64,000 bases of DNA from Acidicapsa dinghuensis. GTDB taxonomy: Bacteria; Acidobacteriota; Terriglobia; Terriglobales; Acidobacteriaceae. Below the pieces are notes generated by a model. The model ran no database searches, was not told the DNA's origin, and saw nothing but the letters and a program-made list of their open reading frames with translations. Positions 30,691 to 39,620 of this stretch are shown piece by piece. Position numbers and translations under genes: made by a program. The stretch is from assembly GCF_025685685.1 (NCBI RefSeq), contig NZ_JAGSYH010000002.1, positions 110,768 through 174,767 on the forward strand, read 5' to 3'. How positions within the stretch are numbered: position 1 is the stretch's first letter; the number at the start of each line of letters is the position of its first letter.

Positions 30691-30790
30691 CTTGCGACCA
30701 TCCAATTGTCTCTTCTGCTCTTGCCAACCTCGCACAATAAACTGTTTAGTTGCTCCCTCAGGCACAAATCTCCGAAAATCAATTACGTCT

Positions 30791-33589
30791 ATGGCCAGAT
30801 CTATATCCAAGGCCCGGAAAGAATTCGGCTTGAAAAGCGCATACTCCATTTCGAGAACATTGCGTCTAGCCCACTTGCGTCTCGCCAGCCCTCGCTGGCT
30901 TGCCGGTACGGCGGCATTATCCCTCGCAATTGTCTTGTCATCCAACACGGCTCCTCTTGCACATGCACAGACAGATTCCCAGTCACAGGACTCCACAACT
31001 CCCAATCCGTTGAGTTCTACCGGGTCATGCCCTGATGGCTCGAACCCTGTTTTGCAAAGCGACGGCACCACCAGCTGCCTCGCAGCCTCCAGCCAGCAGT
31101 CAGGTTTCCCTGACTTGACCGGCACTATACCGCGTCCTGGGGGAGTATCTAGCACCGGGGAAAATTCCCAGCTCACCAATCCAAGTTCTACGCGCAACTC
31201 ACTTCAATTCCGTCAGCTACCTGCTGAACCGCTCACCGAGTTCCAGAAATTCGTTGCTGCGAGCACAGGGCAGATTCTTCCGATCTACGGGGCCGATCTC
31301 TTTCGCAACGTGCCGGCCACCTTTTCGCCCAATGATCTAGCTCCGGTTTCATCCAATTACGTTATTGGGCCGGATGACGAACTGCGCATTCGTATCTGGG
31401 GACAGGTTAATTACACCGGCAATCTGCGCGTGGACCGCTCTGGCAACATCTACATTCCGGAAGTAGGCCAGATTCATGTGGCCGGACTGCAATTCTCCGA
31501 ACTCGATCAGCATCTGCGTTCCGCGATTGGCCGCGTCTACCGCAACTTCGACCTCAACGCCGACATGGGCCGCATCCGTTCCATGCAGGTGTATGTGGCA
31601 GGCCAGGCGCGACGTCCTGGGGTCTACACCGTAAGTTCACTCAGCACTCTGGTGGACGCCATCTTCGCCAGTGGCGGCCCTTCGCCGCAAGGTTCGCTTC
31701 GTCACATTGAATTGCGCCGTAACGGCAGTACCGTAACCGACTTCGATCTTTACGATCTCCTGATTCACGGCGACAAGTCTAAAGATGTCCATCTCCTTCC
31801 GGAAGATGTGATCTTCATACCGCCTGTAGGCGAGGAGGCGGCCATCATGGGGGCCGTTCGTAAGCCGGCCATTTATGAACTCAAGGACAATGAAACCGTC
31901 AGCGACCTGATCGCTTCGGCAGGGAATGCAACATCCCTCGCATCCGACGCGCGCATCTCGCTCGAACGCTCCGCAGATAGGCAACAACGCCAGGCTATGG
32001 AATTCGCCTTTGATACCGCTGGCCTCTCCGCATCTGTTTCCGATGGCGATATCGTTCGCGTATACTCCATCGTTCCTGCTTACAAAAACACTGTCACTGT
32101 TCGCGGATACCTGGCTAATCCGGGTCGCTTTGCCTGGAAACCCGGACTACATCTGAGCGATCTTATTCCCGACCAGAATTCGCTGCTCAGCCGCGATTAC
32201 TGGTGGAAGCGCAGCCACCTCGGTCTGCCTTCGCCTGAGTTTGAGCCCTTCCTGCAGAGCTTCGAGAACGATATCAAGCACCCGCAGCGGTATGTGCAGC
32301 CTCCCAACAGCACCACCAACGGCAATCAGACCGGAAATGGAACGAACACCTTTCCCTATCCCTATCAGCCCAGCATCACCGATCCGACCTCGCCCGAGGC
32401 GCAAGCTCAGTTCAGCAAAGATCTGGCGAATGCTCAGAAACCCGAAACAGAAACCCGTCAGCAGAATCCCCCTCCACAGGTCTATCCCGGCACGGATTCG
32501 AGTACCAATCCAACAGACCAGAACAATCAGCAGAACCTCGGGGGCGGAACACTAACCTCCCAGTGGGTTAACACTCCCAACGAGGAAGACGAAAAGCGTT
32601 CTGCCAAGACCGATGTCCGCATTACAGCACCTGAAATCGACTGGCAGTACGCAGTCATCGAACGGGTCGATCCAATAACCCTCAAGACCTCCTTGATTCC
32701 ATTCGATCTAGGCAAGCTGGTCCTGCAACACGATCCCTCGCAGAATCTCGAATTGCAACCCGGAGATGTCGTTTCTGTCTTTTCCCAGGACGACATTCGT
32801 GTCCCCCTCCAGCACCAAACCAAATACATCCGTCTCGAAGGCGAATTCGTTCACTCAGGCATCTACAGCGCCGAACCCGGCGAAACGCTTCGTGATCTGG
32901 TTCGCCGTGCCGGTGGATTCACTGCAAATGCGTATCTTTACGGTTCCGAATTCGATCGTGAATCGACTCGCAAAATACAGCAACAACGCATCGACGAATA
33001 CGTTCGCCGCGTCGATCTTGACGCCAGCCGCGGTACACTCGCACTGACATCTTCTGCGACTTCATCGCAAGGCTCCATCGCCAACACCTCTGCCGCCACT
33101 TCCGCCGAGCTGGCTTTGCTGGCTCGCCTTAAGCAAATTCGTGCAACCGGCCGTATTGTTTTGGCTTTTCAGCCAAGCAGCAGTGACCTCGACTCTGTGC
33201 CGCCCATTCCTCTCGAAAATGGTGACAGCTTCCTCGTTCCCTCTACTCCTTCGACTGTTAACGTCGTCGGCGCTGTTTACGACCAGAATTCTTTTCTGTT
33301 TCACTCACGAGGGCGTGTGGAGCAATACTTGAAGGCCGCTGGTGGTCCTGATCGTGATGCGGATTGGCATCATTCTTTTGTTATCCGCGCTGACGGGTCT
33401 GTCGTCAGTCGCGAATCCGTCCGCGGCCCATGGGGGAACGACTTCAAGAATCTACATGTGAATGCGGGCGATACTATCATCGTTCCAGACAAGACCCTGA
33501 GACCAACTGCGCTGCGCGGACTCCTCGACTGGACACAGATATTCTCTCAGCTCGCTCTTGGAGCAGCCGCCATCAACGTACTTCGCTAG
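30791..33589 (+). CDS. Polysaccharide export outer-membrane protein with multiple SLBB domains (Wza/KpsD type)
   Basis: 932 aa with a long-n-region signal peptide ending ...APLAHA. Around residues 185-260 is the Poly_export domain (YVIGPDDELRIRIWGQVNYTG, DRSGNIYIPEVGQIHVAGL). At least three SLBB-type beta-grasp repeats follow (VYVAGQARRPGVYTV, AAIMGAVRKPAIYELKDNE, VTVRGYLANPGRFAWKPG, YIRLEGEFVHSGIYSAEPGE). A low-complexity Asn/Gln/Pro segment near residues 500-600 separates the repeats. It would form the outer-membrane channel for the polymer primed by the preceding enzyme. The frame extends 37 codons upstream, but ATG 30791 precedes the signal peptide. Confidence 0.9.
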   Translation: MARSISKARKEFGLKSAYSISRTLRLAHLRLASPRWLAGTAALSLAIVLSSNTAPLAHAQTDSQSQDSTTPNPLSSTGSCPDGSNPVLQSDGTTSCLAASSQQSGFPDLTGTIPRPGGVSSTGENSQLTNPSSTRNSLQFRQLPAEPLTEFQKFVAASTGQILPIYGADLFRNVPATFSPNDLAPVSSNYVIGPDDELRIRIWGQVNYTGNLRVDRSGNIYIPEVGQIHVAGLQFSELDQHLRSAIGRVYRNFDLNADMGRIRSMQVYVAGQARRPGVYTVSSLSTLVDAIFASGGPSPQGSLRHIELRRNGSTVTDFDLYDLLIHGDKSKDVHLLPEDVIFIPPVGEEAAIMGAVRKPAIYELKDNETVSDLIASAGNATSLASDARISLERSADRQQRQAMEFAFDTAGLSASVSDGDIVRVYSIVPAYKNTVTVRGYLANPGRFAWKPGLHLSDLIPDQNSLLSRDYWWKRSHLGLPSPEFEPFLQSFENDIKHPQRYVQPPNSTTNGNQTGNGTNTFPYPYQPSITDPTSPEAQAQFSKDLANAQKPETETRQQNPPPQVYPGTDSSTNPTDQNNQQNLGGGTLTSQWVNTPNEEDEKRSAKTDVRITAPEIDWQYAVIERVDPITLKTSLIPFDLGKLVLQHDPSQNLELQPGDVVSVFSQDDIRVPLQHQTKYIRLEGEFVHSGIYSAEPGETLRDLVRRAGGFTANAYLYGSEFDRESTRKIQQQRIDEYVRRVDLDASRGTLALTSSATSSQGSIANTSAATSAELALLARLKQIRATGRIVLAFQPSSSDLDSVPPIPLENGDSFLVPSTPSTVNVVGAVYDQNSFLFHSRGRVEQYLKAAGGPDRDADWHHSFVIRADGSVVSRESVRGPWGNDFKNLHVNAGDTIIVPDKTLRPTALRGLLDWTQIFSQLALGAAAINVLR

Positions 33590-33689
33590 TCTCAAGATGT
33601 CTGCGGTACTCGTATCGCAGACATCAGCAATTCGGGCATCTCATTATCGAAAGATTTCTGTCCGGGTAACCATTAGCATCGAATCAGGA

Positions 33690-35300
33690 ATGTTTTCGAT
33701 TTACACATGGCTTCGCAACCCGATTGCTCTGCTCGCAATCGCCGCCGGCCTTATTGCCTTTGCTGTACAATCCGGTGAACCCGGCTCTGCCGACACCACG
33801 CATCGGCTGCAGTCGACCCATGCTCTCTGGACCTCGGAGCCGCCCGTCTTTCCCTACGAATACCCGGAATTCGGCGTACACGGACGCAACGGCTCGCTGC
33901 AAAGCTGGTATGGCATCGGCCAGTCGCTGCTCATGCTGCCTGCCGACATCATCGCCACAGGAATCGAAAAGCTGCCCATCTTCGCCGACTACAACGGCAA
34001 CGACCCCAGCGTCCGAAGCATCGTCGTGAGCTTCCTCACCAGCATGCTGGTCAATGTCCTCACGGCTCTGGTCTGTTTCCGATTCCTGAGTCAGTTGCGG
34101 TTTCCTCTCGTCCACTCCATCGTCGGAACGCTGGCTCTGCTCCTGCTCACCACTCATCTCCACTACACGCAGAACATGATGGAGAACAATTACATCTGTC
34201 TGCTCACACTTATTGGCTTCTCACGGCAATATGAGTGGCTGCAAAACGGCAGCCGCAAGGCACTCTTCTGGGGCTCTGCTGCGCTTGGTCTCAATCTGCT
34301 CACGCGCCTCACCACCGGCATGGACCTCATCTGCGTCGGCATCTTTATTTTGCTGGTTCTGCTTCTCGACGGCACACGCGGCATTGATATATGGAAACGG
34401 TGCCGCTCTTACATCGCTGTCGCCTTGCCTGTGTATCTCTTTTTTGGCTTTCTTGACCGGCACTATCAGTTCTACCGCTTCGGTTCTTTCTTCAATACCT
34501 ACGTCTCTCTTGTTGCCAAGGAAGCGCGCGAACGCGATCCTTCGCTTCCCCTCAACTATCCCTTCACAACTCCGCTGCATACCGGCCTACTCGGAGCTCT
34601 ATTCGCACCCGAAAAATCCATCTTCCTCTTCGATCCGCTTCTGATCCTTACGCTGATCCTCGCAGCCACACTCTGGAAGCGGTTTACTCCAGTGGTGAAA
34701 GCGTACCTCATCTCCACCGCCATCATGCTCGTCATGTATCTCTGCTTCTATGGTCGTTATTTTGCCTGGGCCGGAGACTTCGCATGGGGAGACCGATACG
34801 TGTCCACTACTGTCGAATTCGCGGCACTACTCGCCGTCCCGCTTCTACTGCGCCATCGCCATCAACTGGCGCCAACAGTGTGGGCCACCGGTATCGTTCT
34901 CATCGCTGCCAGCGCCATCATTCAAATCGCATCCCTCGCCTTCTGGCTGCCGCTTGAAATCTATCAGGAAGAAACCCTGGGCCATCCCACCTTTGTCATC
35001 CTTCTACGTCTCAAAAATATTGCAGCCTTTGCATTTGGCAAAATGAGTGCCTGGGGACTCGACACGGAAGCCATGCATCAGGATCCCTGGGACTATACGC
35101 ACCTCACGGCCTGGAATTTTCTCCCTTTCCAGCTCATGCATGCGGGACAGGCCCCCAAATGGGCCGTCGACATCGCCTTTGCAGTGTGGGGAGCCAGCAT
35201 CGCGGCGCTCGGCTGGATCCTGGCCAGGCTACGCAGCGTGCTCAAGACGCTCGCGCTTTACGGCGATAATCACGCGTCCCTGCGCGCTCCTCTTCGATAG
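33690..35300 (+). CDS. Polytopic membrane protein, glycosyltransferase-like
   Basis: About 536 aa with ten or more membrane segments. A large extracytoplasmic loop near residues 30-80 contains DTTHRLQSTHALW and EPPVFPYEYPEFGVHGRNG, and later comes LHYTQNMMENNY. The architecture, with acidic and aromatic residues in the first loop, resembles GT-C membrane glycosyltransferases or polymerases of polysaccharide loci, but no named motif is certain. It follows the export gene by 100 bases and may add sugars to the lipid-linked polymer. The frame opens at 33,558; ATG 33690 puts the first membrane helix at the N-terminus, without a good Shine-Dalgarno. Confidence 0.72.
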   Translation: MFSIYTWLRNPIALLAIAAGLIAFAVQSGEPGSADTTHRLQSTHALWTSEPPVFPYEYPEFGVHGRNGSLQSWYGIGQSLLMLPADIIATGIEKLPIFADYNGNDPSVRSIVVSFLTSMLVNVLTALVCFRFLSQLRFPLVHSIVGTLALLLLTTHLHYTQNMMENNYICLLTLIGFSRQYEWLQNGSRKALFWGSAALGLNLLTRLTTGMDLICVGIFILLVLLLDGTRGIDIWKRCRSYIAVALPVYLFFGFLDRHYQFYRFGSFFNTYVSLVAKEARERDPSLPLNYPFTTPLHTGLLGALFAPEKSIFLFDPLLILTLILAATLWKRFTPVVKAYLISTAIMLVMYLCFYGRYFAWAGDFAWGDRYVSTTVEFAALLAVPLLLRHRHQLAPTVWATGIVLIAASAIIQIASLAFWLPLEIYQEETLGHPTFVILLRLKNIAAFAFGKMSAWGLDTEAMHQDPWDYTHLTAWNFLPFQLMHAGQAPKWAVDIAFAVWGASIAALGWILARLRSVLKTLALYGDNHASLRAPLR

Positions 35301-35351
35301 GCATGTCCCTTCCGAAACGACGCGGCCCGCATTGCCCCGATAAGATGGAGT

Positions 35352-36239
35352 ATGACTCTTTCAAGAGCCACCAGGGGAACCTCTCTTTCGCGCCGCAACT
35401 TCCTCGTCGGCGCGGCTGCCTGCATCGTTGCTCCTGGCTTCTACGCAGGCGAAATCGAGCGGCACTGGACTGAAATAACGCATACCGATGCCCTCGTTCC
35501 CAATCTTCCCCCGGGATTTGAAGGTGTGCGTATTGCGCAGCTCAGTGACATCCATCTGGATGAGTTCACTGAGCCGTATTATCTCCGCGACGTCGTTCAC
35601 GCTGTCAATAAGCTCGCGCCCGATTTTGTCTTTCTCACCGGCGACTTCGTCAGCGATGGTCCGTTGCCGCGTCGCATCGCGCGCCACGCAGCCCCACACT
35701 GCGCTGCGATTCTCAGCGAACTCACCTGTGCCAATGTCTACGCCTGCCTCGGCAATCACGATTTCCTTACAGACCCAAAGCTGGTCGGCGATGCGTTGAC
35801 TTCGGCTCGCATTCATGTGTTGCGCAACAGTCATCTGCCAATCGAGCGTAACGGAAGCCGCATTTGGCTTGCGGGTCTCGACGATCCGCTCTGCGCAATG
35901 CCAGATCCCGATGCCGCAATTCCTGCATCCATTCGTCAGATCCCCAGCGAGCCCGTTCTGCTTCTATGCCACGGTCCCGACTATGCCGACATCCTGCTGC
36001 GGCATCCTGCCGGCAAATCTGTAAGTCTCATGTTCAGTGGACATACGCACGGCGGACAGGTACGTCTGCCATTTCTTGGCCCGGTCCACCTTCCACGTAT
36101 GGGCCAGAAGTACGTCGAGGGGTGGTTCCACCTTGGCAACCTCAACCTCTACGTCAATCGCGGCATCGGCACCGTTGAGCTGCCCTTTCGGTTCAACTGC
36201 CCGCCAGAGGTCACTCTCTTCACTCTGAAAAAAGCATGA
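35352..36239 (+). CDS. Calcineurin-like metallophosphoesterase with Tat-type signal
   Basis: 295 aa. The N-terminus LSRRNFLVGAAACIVAPGF has a twin-arginine motif, so it is likely exported folded with its metals. The dinuclear metal site is complete: LSDIHLDEF (DxH), GDFVSDG, GNHDF, LLLCHGPD and GHTHGGQVRLP. It resembles the YkuE/YaeI group of periplasmic or membrane-associated phosphohydrolases that act on phosphodiesters or phospholipid precursors; the substrate is not known. It follows the polysaccharide genes by 51 bases and may be co-transcribed. Confidence 0.92.
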   Translation: MTLSRATRGTSLSRRNFLVGAAACIVAPGFYAGEIERHWTEITHTDALVPNLPPGFEGVRIAQLSDIHLDEFTEPYYLRDVVHAVNKLAPDFVFLTGDFVSDGPLPRRIARHAAPHCAAILSELTCANVYACLGNHDFLTDPKLVGDALTSARIHVLRNSHLPIERNGSRIWLAGLDDPLCAMPDPDAAIPASIRQIPSEPVLLLCHGPDYADILLRHPAGKSVSLMFSGHTHGGQVRLPFLGPVHLPRMGQKYVEGWFHLGNLNLYVNRGIGTVELPFRFNCPPEVTLFTLKKA

Positions 36240-36275
36240 TGCCGCGCGGCTGAAAAGCAATGCCGTTTCTTTACC

Positions 36276-37628
36276 TCATTTACCAGCAATCTGAGCAGCC
36301 TTCAAACCGGCGGCATAAAGATTCAGCCGCGAATACACACCAAACGATGAGCCATCATCGAGAAACCGGCCACCGGGCCCTTCGGTCTCTGTAAGGATCT
36401 TGTCCGCCTGCTCAAGCGTGAGCGAGGGGAACGCCACGGTCAGCAGATATCCTGCCTCTGGCGCGAGCTTGCCAACATCCTCCTGTCCTTCCGCATTCTT
36501 CGCATAGACCACGGGCAGGTTGTAGGTCTGTGTCGTCGCACAAAAAGCTGCGTCCTCCTGAGGATTGTTAAATCGCCCCGTGTCCTCTTTGGAGCAGGCA
36601 GCAATCGTATCGCCGCATCCTGTTTGCAGTACCGGATCCAACTCCGCGCGTGCCTCCTTAACTGCCGCTCGAAAATCTTTAATCGGTTCCGTCTTCCGAA
36701 GCGACAGGCCCACATACGCGGGATCGTTGGCAAGAAGATGCGCCATATCGTAAAGCGCTAGAGTCCGCCCGCCCATCACATCCATGATGTAATGCGATCC
36801 CATCAGAATGCGGTCATTGCCATACTCCGCACCGCGCGCAATCATCTGCGCGTATCGTTCCGGCACCAACACCGCAAGCAAAACCGCTCCGGTGTAGCCG
36901 TACGTCGTATGCCCGCTTGGATAGGACGGGCTGTTCACCAAATCCATATCCGGCCCGTAGTTATAGGCAAAATTATCGGAGTTCTTGTTGAGATAGTCCT
37001 TGCCCGAAAACTTTGTAACGTCGTGCTCGGTCTGAAATGGACGCGAATTGCCATACGCATCAGCGCCCGCAGTACCGGCCTTACGGCCATACGCACTGCC
37101 GAACACATCTTCCATGCCGCCATTGTTTTTCAGAATCGCCATCACATCCGGCGCAACCGGCGTCTTGCCATCGGTCGTCGCATTGGCAAAGAAATACTTC
37201 CCTGCTCCAGCGTGGGATCCACTCACCGCAAGCGCATAGCGAATCAGGTCCGCAAGCGGCTGTGCCATCTTCGATGTCTGCTTGGCATCGATATAGTGAA
37301 AGCGCGCCAGATATGCCGCCCCGAGCGTTGAGCCCAGACCATCGGAAAGCTGCGCGAGATTGTTTCCCGTGATGAATGCATCGCGAAGCGCCTGCTGCTG
37401 TTGTTCGGCAAAAGGCAGCAGTGTTGGCTGTTGGAACTTGCCGGTCTGAATGCCTCCTGTTCCGGTGTAATTCGCCTCCAAGGCAGCCTTACCGGCGTCT
37501 GTATTTGGCAGCACGCTCACTGGAGCCAGCCCCTTTAACGCAGCCACTTCTGCCGCCGTTTGCGCATGAGCGCACGGCAAAGTCAGAACACAGAACAACA
37601 CAATTCCAACCGTTATCCGGAACCTCAT
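36276..37628 (-). CDS. Secreted PAP2 family acid phosphatase
   Basis: 450 aa. A signal peptide (RITVGIVLFCVLTLPCAHA) is followed by about 190 residues before the PAP2 core. The class A acid phosphatase signature YPSGHTTYGYTGAVLLA near residue 245 and GSHYIMDVMGGR near 290 give the catalytic histidines. It is longer than PhoN-type enzymes (about 250 aa) because of extra N- and C-terminal regions. It would release phosphate from diverse phosphomonoesters outside the cell. ATG 37626-37628 has GGAG seven bases upstream; the frame continues slightly further. It is convergent with the metallophosphoesterase gene. Confidence 0.88.
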   Translation of the reverse strand: MRFRITVGIVLFCVLTLPCAHAQTAAEVAALKGLAPVSVLPNTDAGKAALEANYTGTGGIQTGKFQQPTLLPFAEQQQQALRDAFITGNNLAQLSDGLGSTLGAAYLARFHYIDAKQTSKMAQPLADLIRYALAVSGSHAGAGKYFFANATTDGKTPVAPDVMAILKNNGGMEDVFGSAYGRKAGTAGADAYGNSRPFQTEHDVTKFSGKDYLNKNSDNFAYNYGPDMDLVNSPSYPSGHTTYGYTGAVLLAVLVPERYAQMIARGAEYGNDRILMGSHYIMDVMGGRTLALYDMAHLLANDPAYVGLSLRKTEPIKDFRAAVKEARAELDPVLQTGCGDTIAACSKEDTGRFNNPQEDAAFCATTQTYNLPVVYAKNAEGQEDVGKLAPEAGYLLTVAFPSLTLEQADKILTETEGPGGRFLDDGSSFGVYSRLNLYAAGLKAAQIAGK

Positions 37629-37894
37629 CCAATCACTCCATATCCATCGACCCACATCAGTCGAATACGTTAAACGCACACGCTTGCTCGCATAAAGTCA
37701 AGATATCTCTGAACAGCATCCGCGAGGCAAGAATATCCGATTAGCGTCGTGCGGTTTCTGAAGTTTTTCAGACAATGCTGAAACGTCGTGCTGAGCATAC
37801 ACTTCGATTTCTCTGCATGCCAGCGGCGATGCTATGGAATAATTGCGCTATCCGCCCGCAAGCTCTCTATATCTGAAATCAACCGAGGTGACCC

Positions 37895-39586
37895 ATGAAG
37901 CGCATTGCGCCTCTGGCTGTATTGTTGCTCAGCTCTCTTTTCGCGTCGGCCCAGCAGTTTGCGTCCGTGCCCGGACAGGGCCGTTCCATGGTTGTCACCA
38001 AGCTCGGCATCGTATCCACACCGCAGTTCCTCGCTTCGCAGGCCGGCGCACATGTACTCGAAGAGGGCGGCAATGCCGTCGATGCAGCCATCGCAGCCAA
38101 TGCTGTGATGGGCGTCGTGCAACCCTACGTGAATGGCATCGGTGGCGATCTCTTCGCCATTTATTACGACGCGAAGACAGGCAAGCTCTACGGTCTCAAC
38201 TCCAGCGGATGGACTCCCAAAGCGCTTACGATCGATGCGCTCAAATCGAAGGGTATTACGCAGATCAATCCCATCGGCGTGGAGACGATCGATGTTCCGG
38301 GCGCTGTCGCTGGATGGGACGCACTGCATTCACGATTTGGCACGTTACCATTCAGCAAAACCCTCGCACCTGCGATTTATTACGCGCAAAACGGATTTCC
38401 GCTTGCCGAGCGCAACGCCCGCTATTGGGTCGCAAAAAAACTTATGGACCAGCCGGGATACAAAGAAACCTATATTCAGTGGCTCACAGATCCCAAGCCC
38501 GGCGATCTCTTCAAGAATCCTGCGCTCGCCAACTCACTGCGCCAGATCGCTGCACACGGCCGAGACGCCTACTACAACGGGCCGATGACTGAAACGATGG
38601 TCAGGTTCCTCAATGCCAATGGAGGCATGCATACGCTTGAGGATTTCCGCGACTTCCAGCCCGAGTGGGTCGAGCCGGTCTCCACCACCTATCACGGCTG
38701 GACCATCTACGAGCTTCCGCCCAACGGCCAGGGCATCGCCGCACTCTCCATGCTCAACATCATGGAGCACTTTCCTCTGGCCCAATACGGCCACAACTCT
38801 GTCGATGCACTGCACGTAATGATCGAAGCCAAGAAGCTTGCATACGCCGATATGTACAAATACGTCGGTGATCCGCGCTTCACACCCATCCCCGTCAAAG
38901 AACTCATCTCAAAAGAGCTGGCAGACAAGCGTGCAAAGCTGATCGACATGAACAAGGCTGCTTGCCAGGTGGTTCCATCCGATATCGAGGCAGAGCTCGA
39001 CAGGCACGGCAACTCCACCATCTATCTTTCCGTAATCGACAAGGATGGCAACATCGTTTCGCTCATTCAAAGCAACTACGCGGGCTACGGCACCGGCTTT
39101 GTCGCTCCGGGTCTCGGTTTCTCATTTCAGAATCGAGGAGCTGGCTTCCAGCTAACACCCGGTTTGCCGAATTCACTCGCGGGCCACAAGCGCCCGCTGC
39201 ACACCATCATTCCTGCCTTCATGCAAAAGGGCGATATGCACATCGGCTTCGGCATCATGGGCGGCTGGAATCAGGCGCAAGCGCATGCTCAATTTGTCTC
39301 CAACATCGTCGACTTCGGCATGAACGTGCAAGCCGCGCTCGAACAACCCCGCTTTACCAAAGACACATTCAGCGGCTGCGATGTGCAGATGGAAGAAACC
39401 ATACCTGCCGATATTCGCGCAGGCCTCACGCAGCGTGGTCATGAAATCAAGCTGCTTGAGCCGTTCTCTTTTTCAGTCGGCCAGGGCGCTGCAGTCGTGC
39501 GCGATACCAGCCGCGAAGTCAACTTCGCCGCCGGTGATCCGCGCTCCGACGGCGCAGCAATTCCGCAGGAACCTGACACGAACTAG
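37895..39586 (+). CDS. Secreted gamma-glutamyltransferase family protein
   Basis: 563 aa Ntn-hydrolase precursor with signal peptide (IAPLAVLLLSSLFASA). Family features include GGNAVDAAIAANAVMGVVQPY, GIGGDLFAIYY and DVPGAVAGW. The autocleavage nucleophile aligns with Thr375 in GNSTIYLSVIDKDGN; classical GGT reads TTHYSVVD there, so the second Thr and His are changed. The later LSSM motif is replaced by KRPLHTIIPAF, as in the GGT branch that includes oxamate amidohydrolase-like proteins. Glutathione or gamma-glutamyl peptide hydrolysis is possible, but the substrate is uncertain. ATG 37895 has GAGGTGA just upstream. Confidence 0.88.
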   Translation: MKRIAPLAVLLLSSLFASAQQFASVPGQGRSMVVTKLGIVSTPQFLASQAGAHVLEEGGNAVDAAIAANAVMGVVQPYVNGIGGDLFAIYYDAKTGKLYGLNSSGWTPKALTIDALKSKGITQINPIGVETIDVPGAVAGWDALHSRFGTLPFSKTLAPAIYYAQNGFPLAERNARYWVAKKLMDQPGYKETYIQWLTDPKPGDLFKNPALANSLRQIAAHGRDAYYNGPMTETMVRFLNANGGMHTLEDFRDFQPEWVEPVSTTYHGWTIYELPPNGQGIAALSMLNIMEHFPLAQYGHNSVDALHVMIEAKKLAYADMYKYVGDPRFTPIPVKELISKELADKRAKLIDMNKAACQVVPSDIEAELDRHGNSTIYLSVIDKDGNIVSLIQSNYAGYGTGFVAPGLGFSFQNRGAGFQLTPGLPNSLAGHKRPLHTIIPAFMQKGDMHIGFGIMGGWNQAQAHAQFVSNIVDFGMNVQAALEQPRFTKDTFSGCDVQMEETIPADIRAGLTQRGHEIKLLEPFSFSVGQGAAVVRDTSREVNFAAGDPRSDGAAIPQEPDTN

Positions 39587-39620
39587 ATTCGTCTGAACCT
39601 AAATTTCACCGCGCCGCAAT

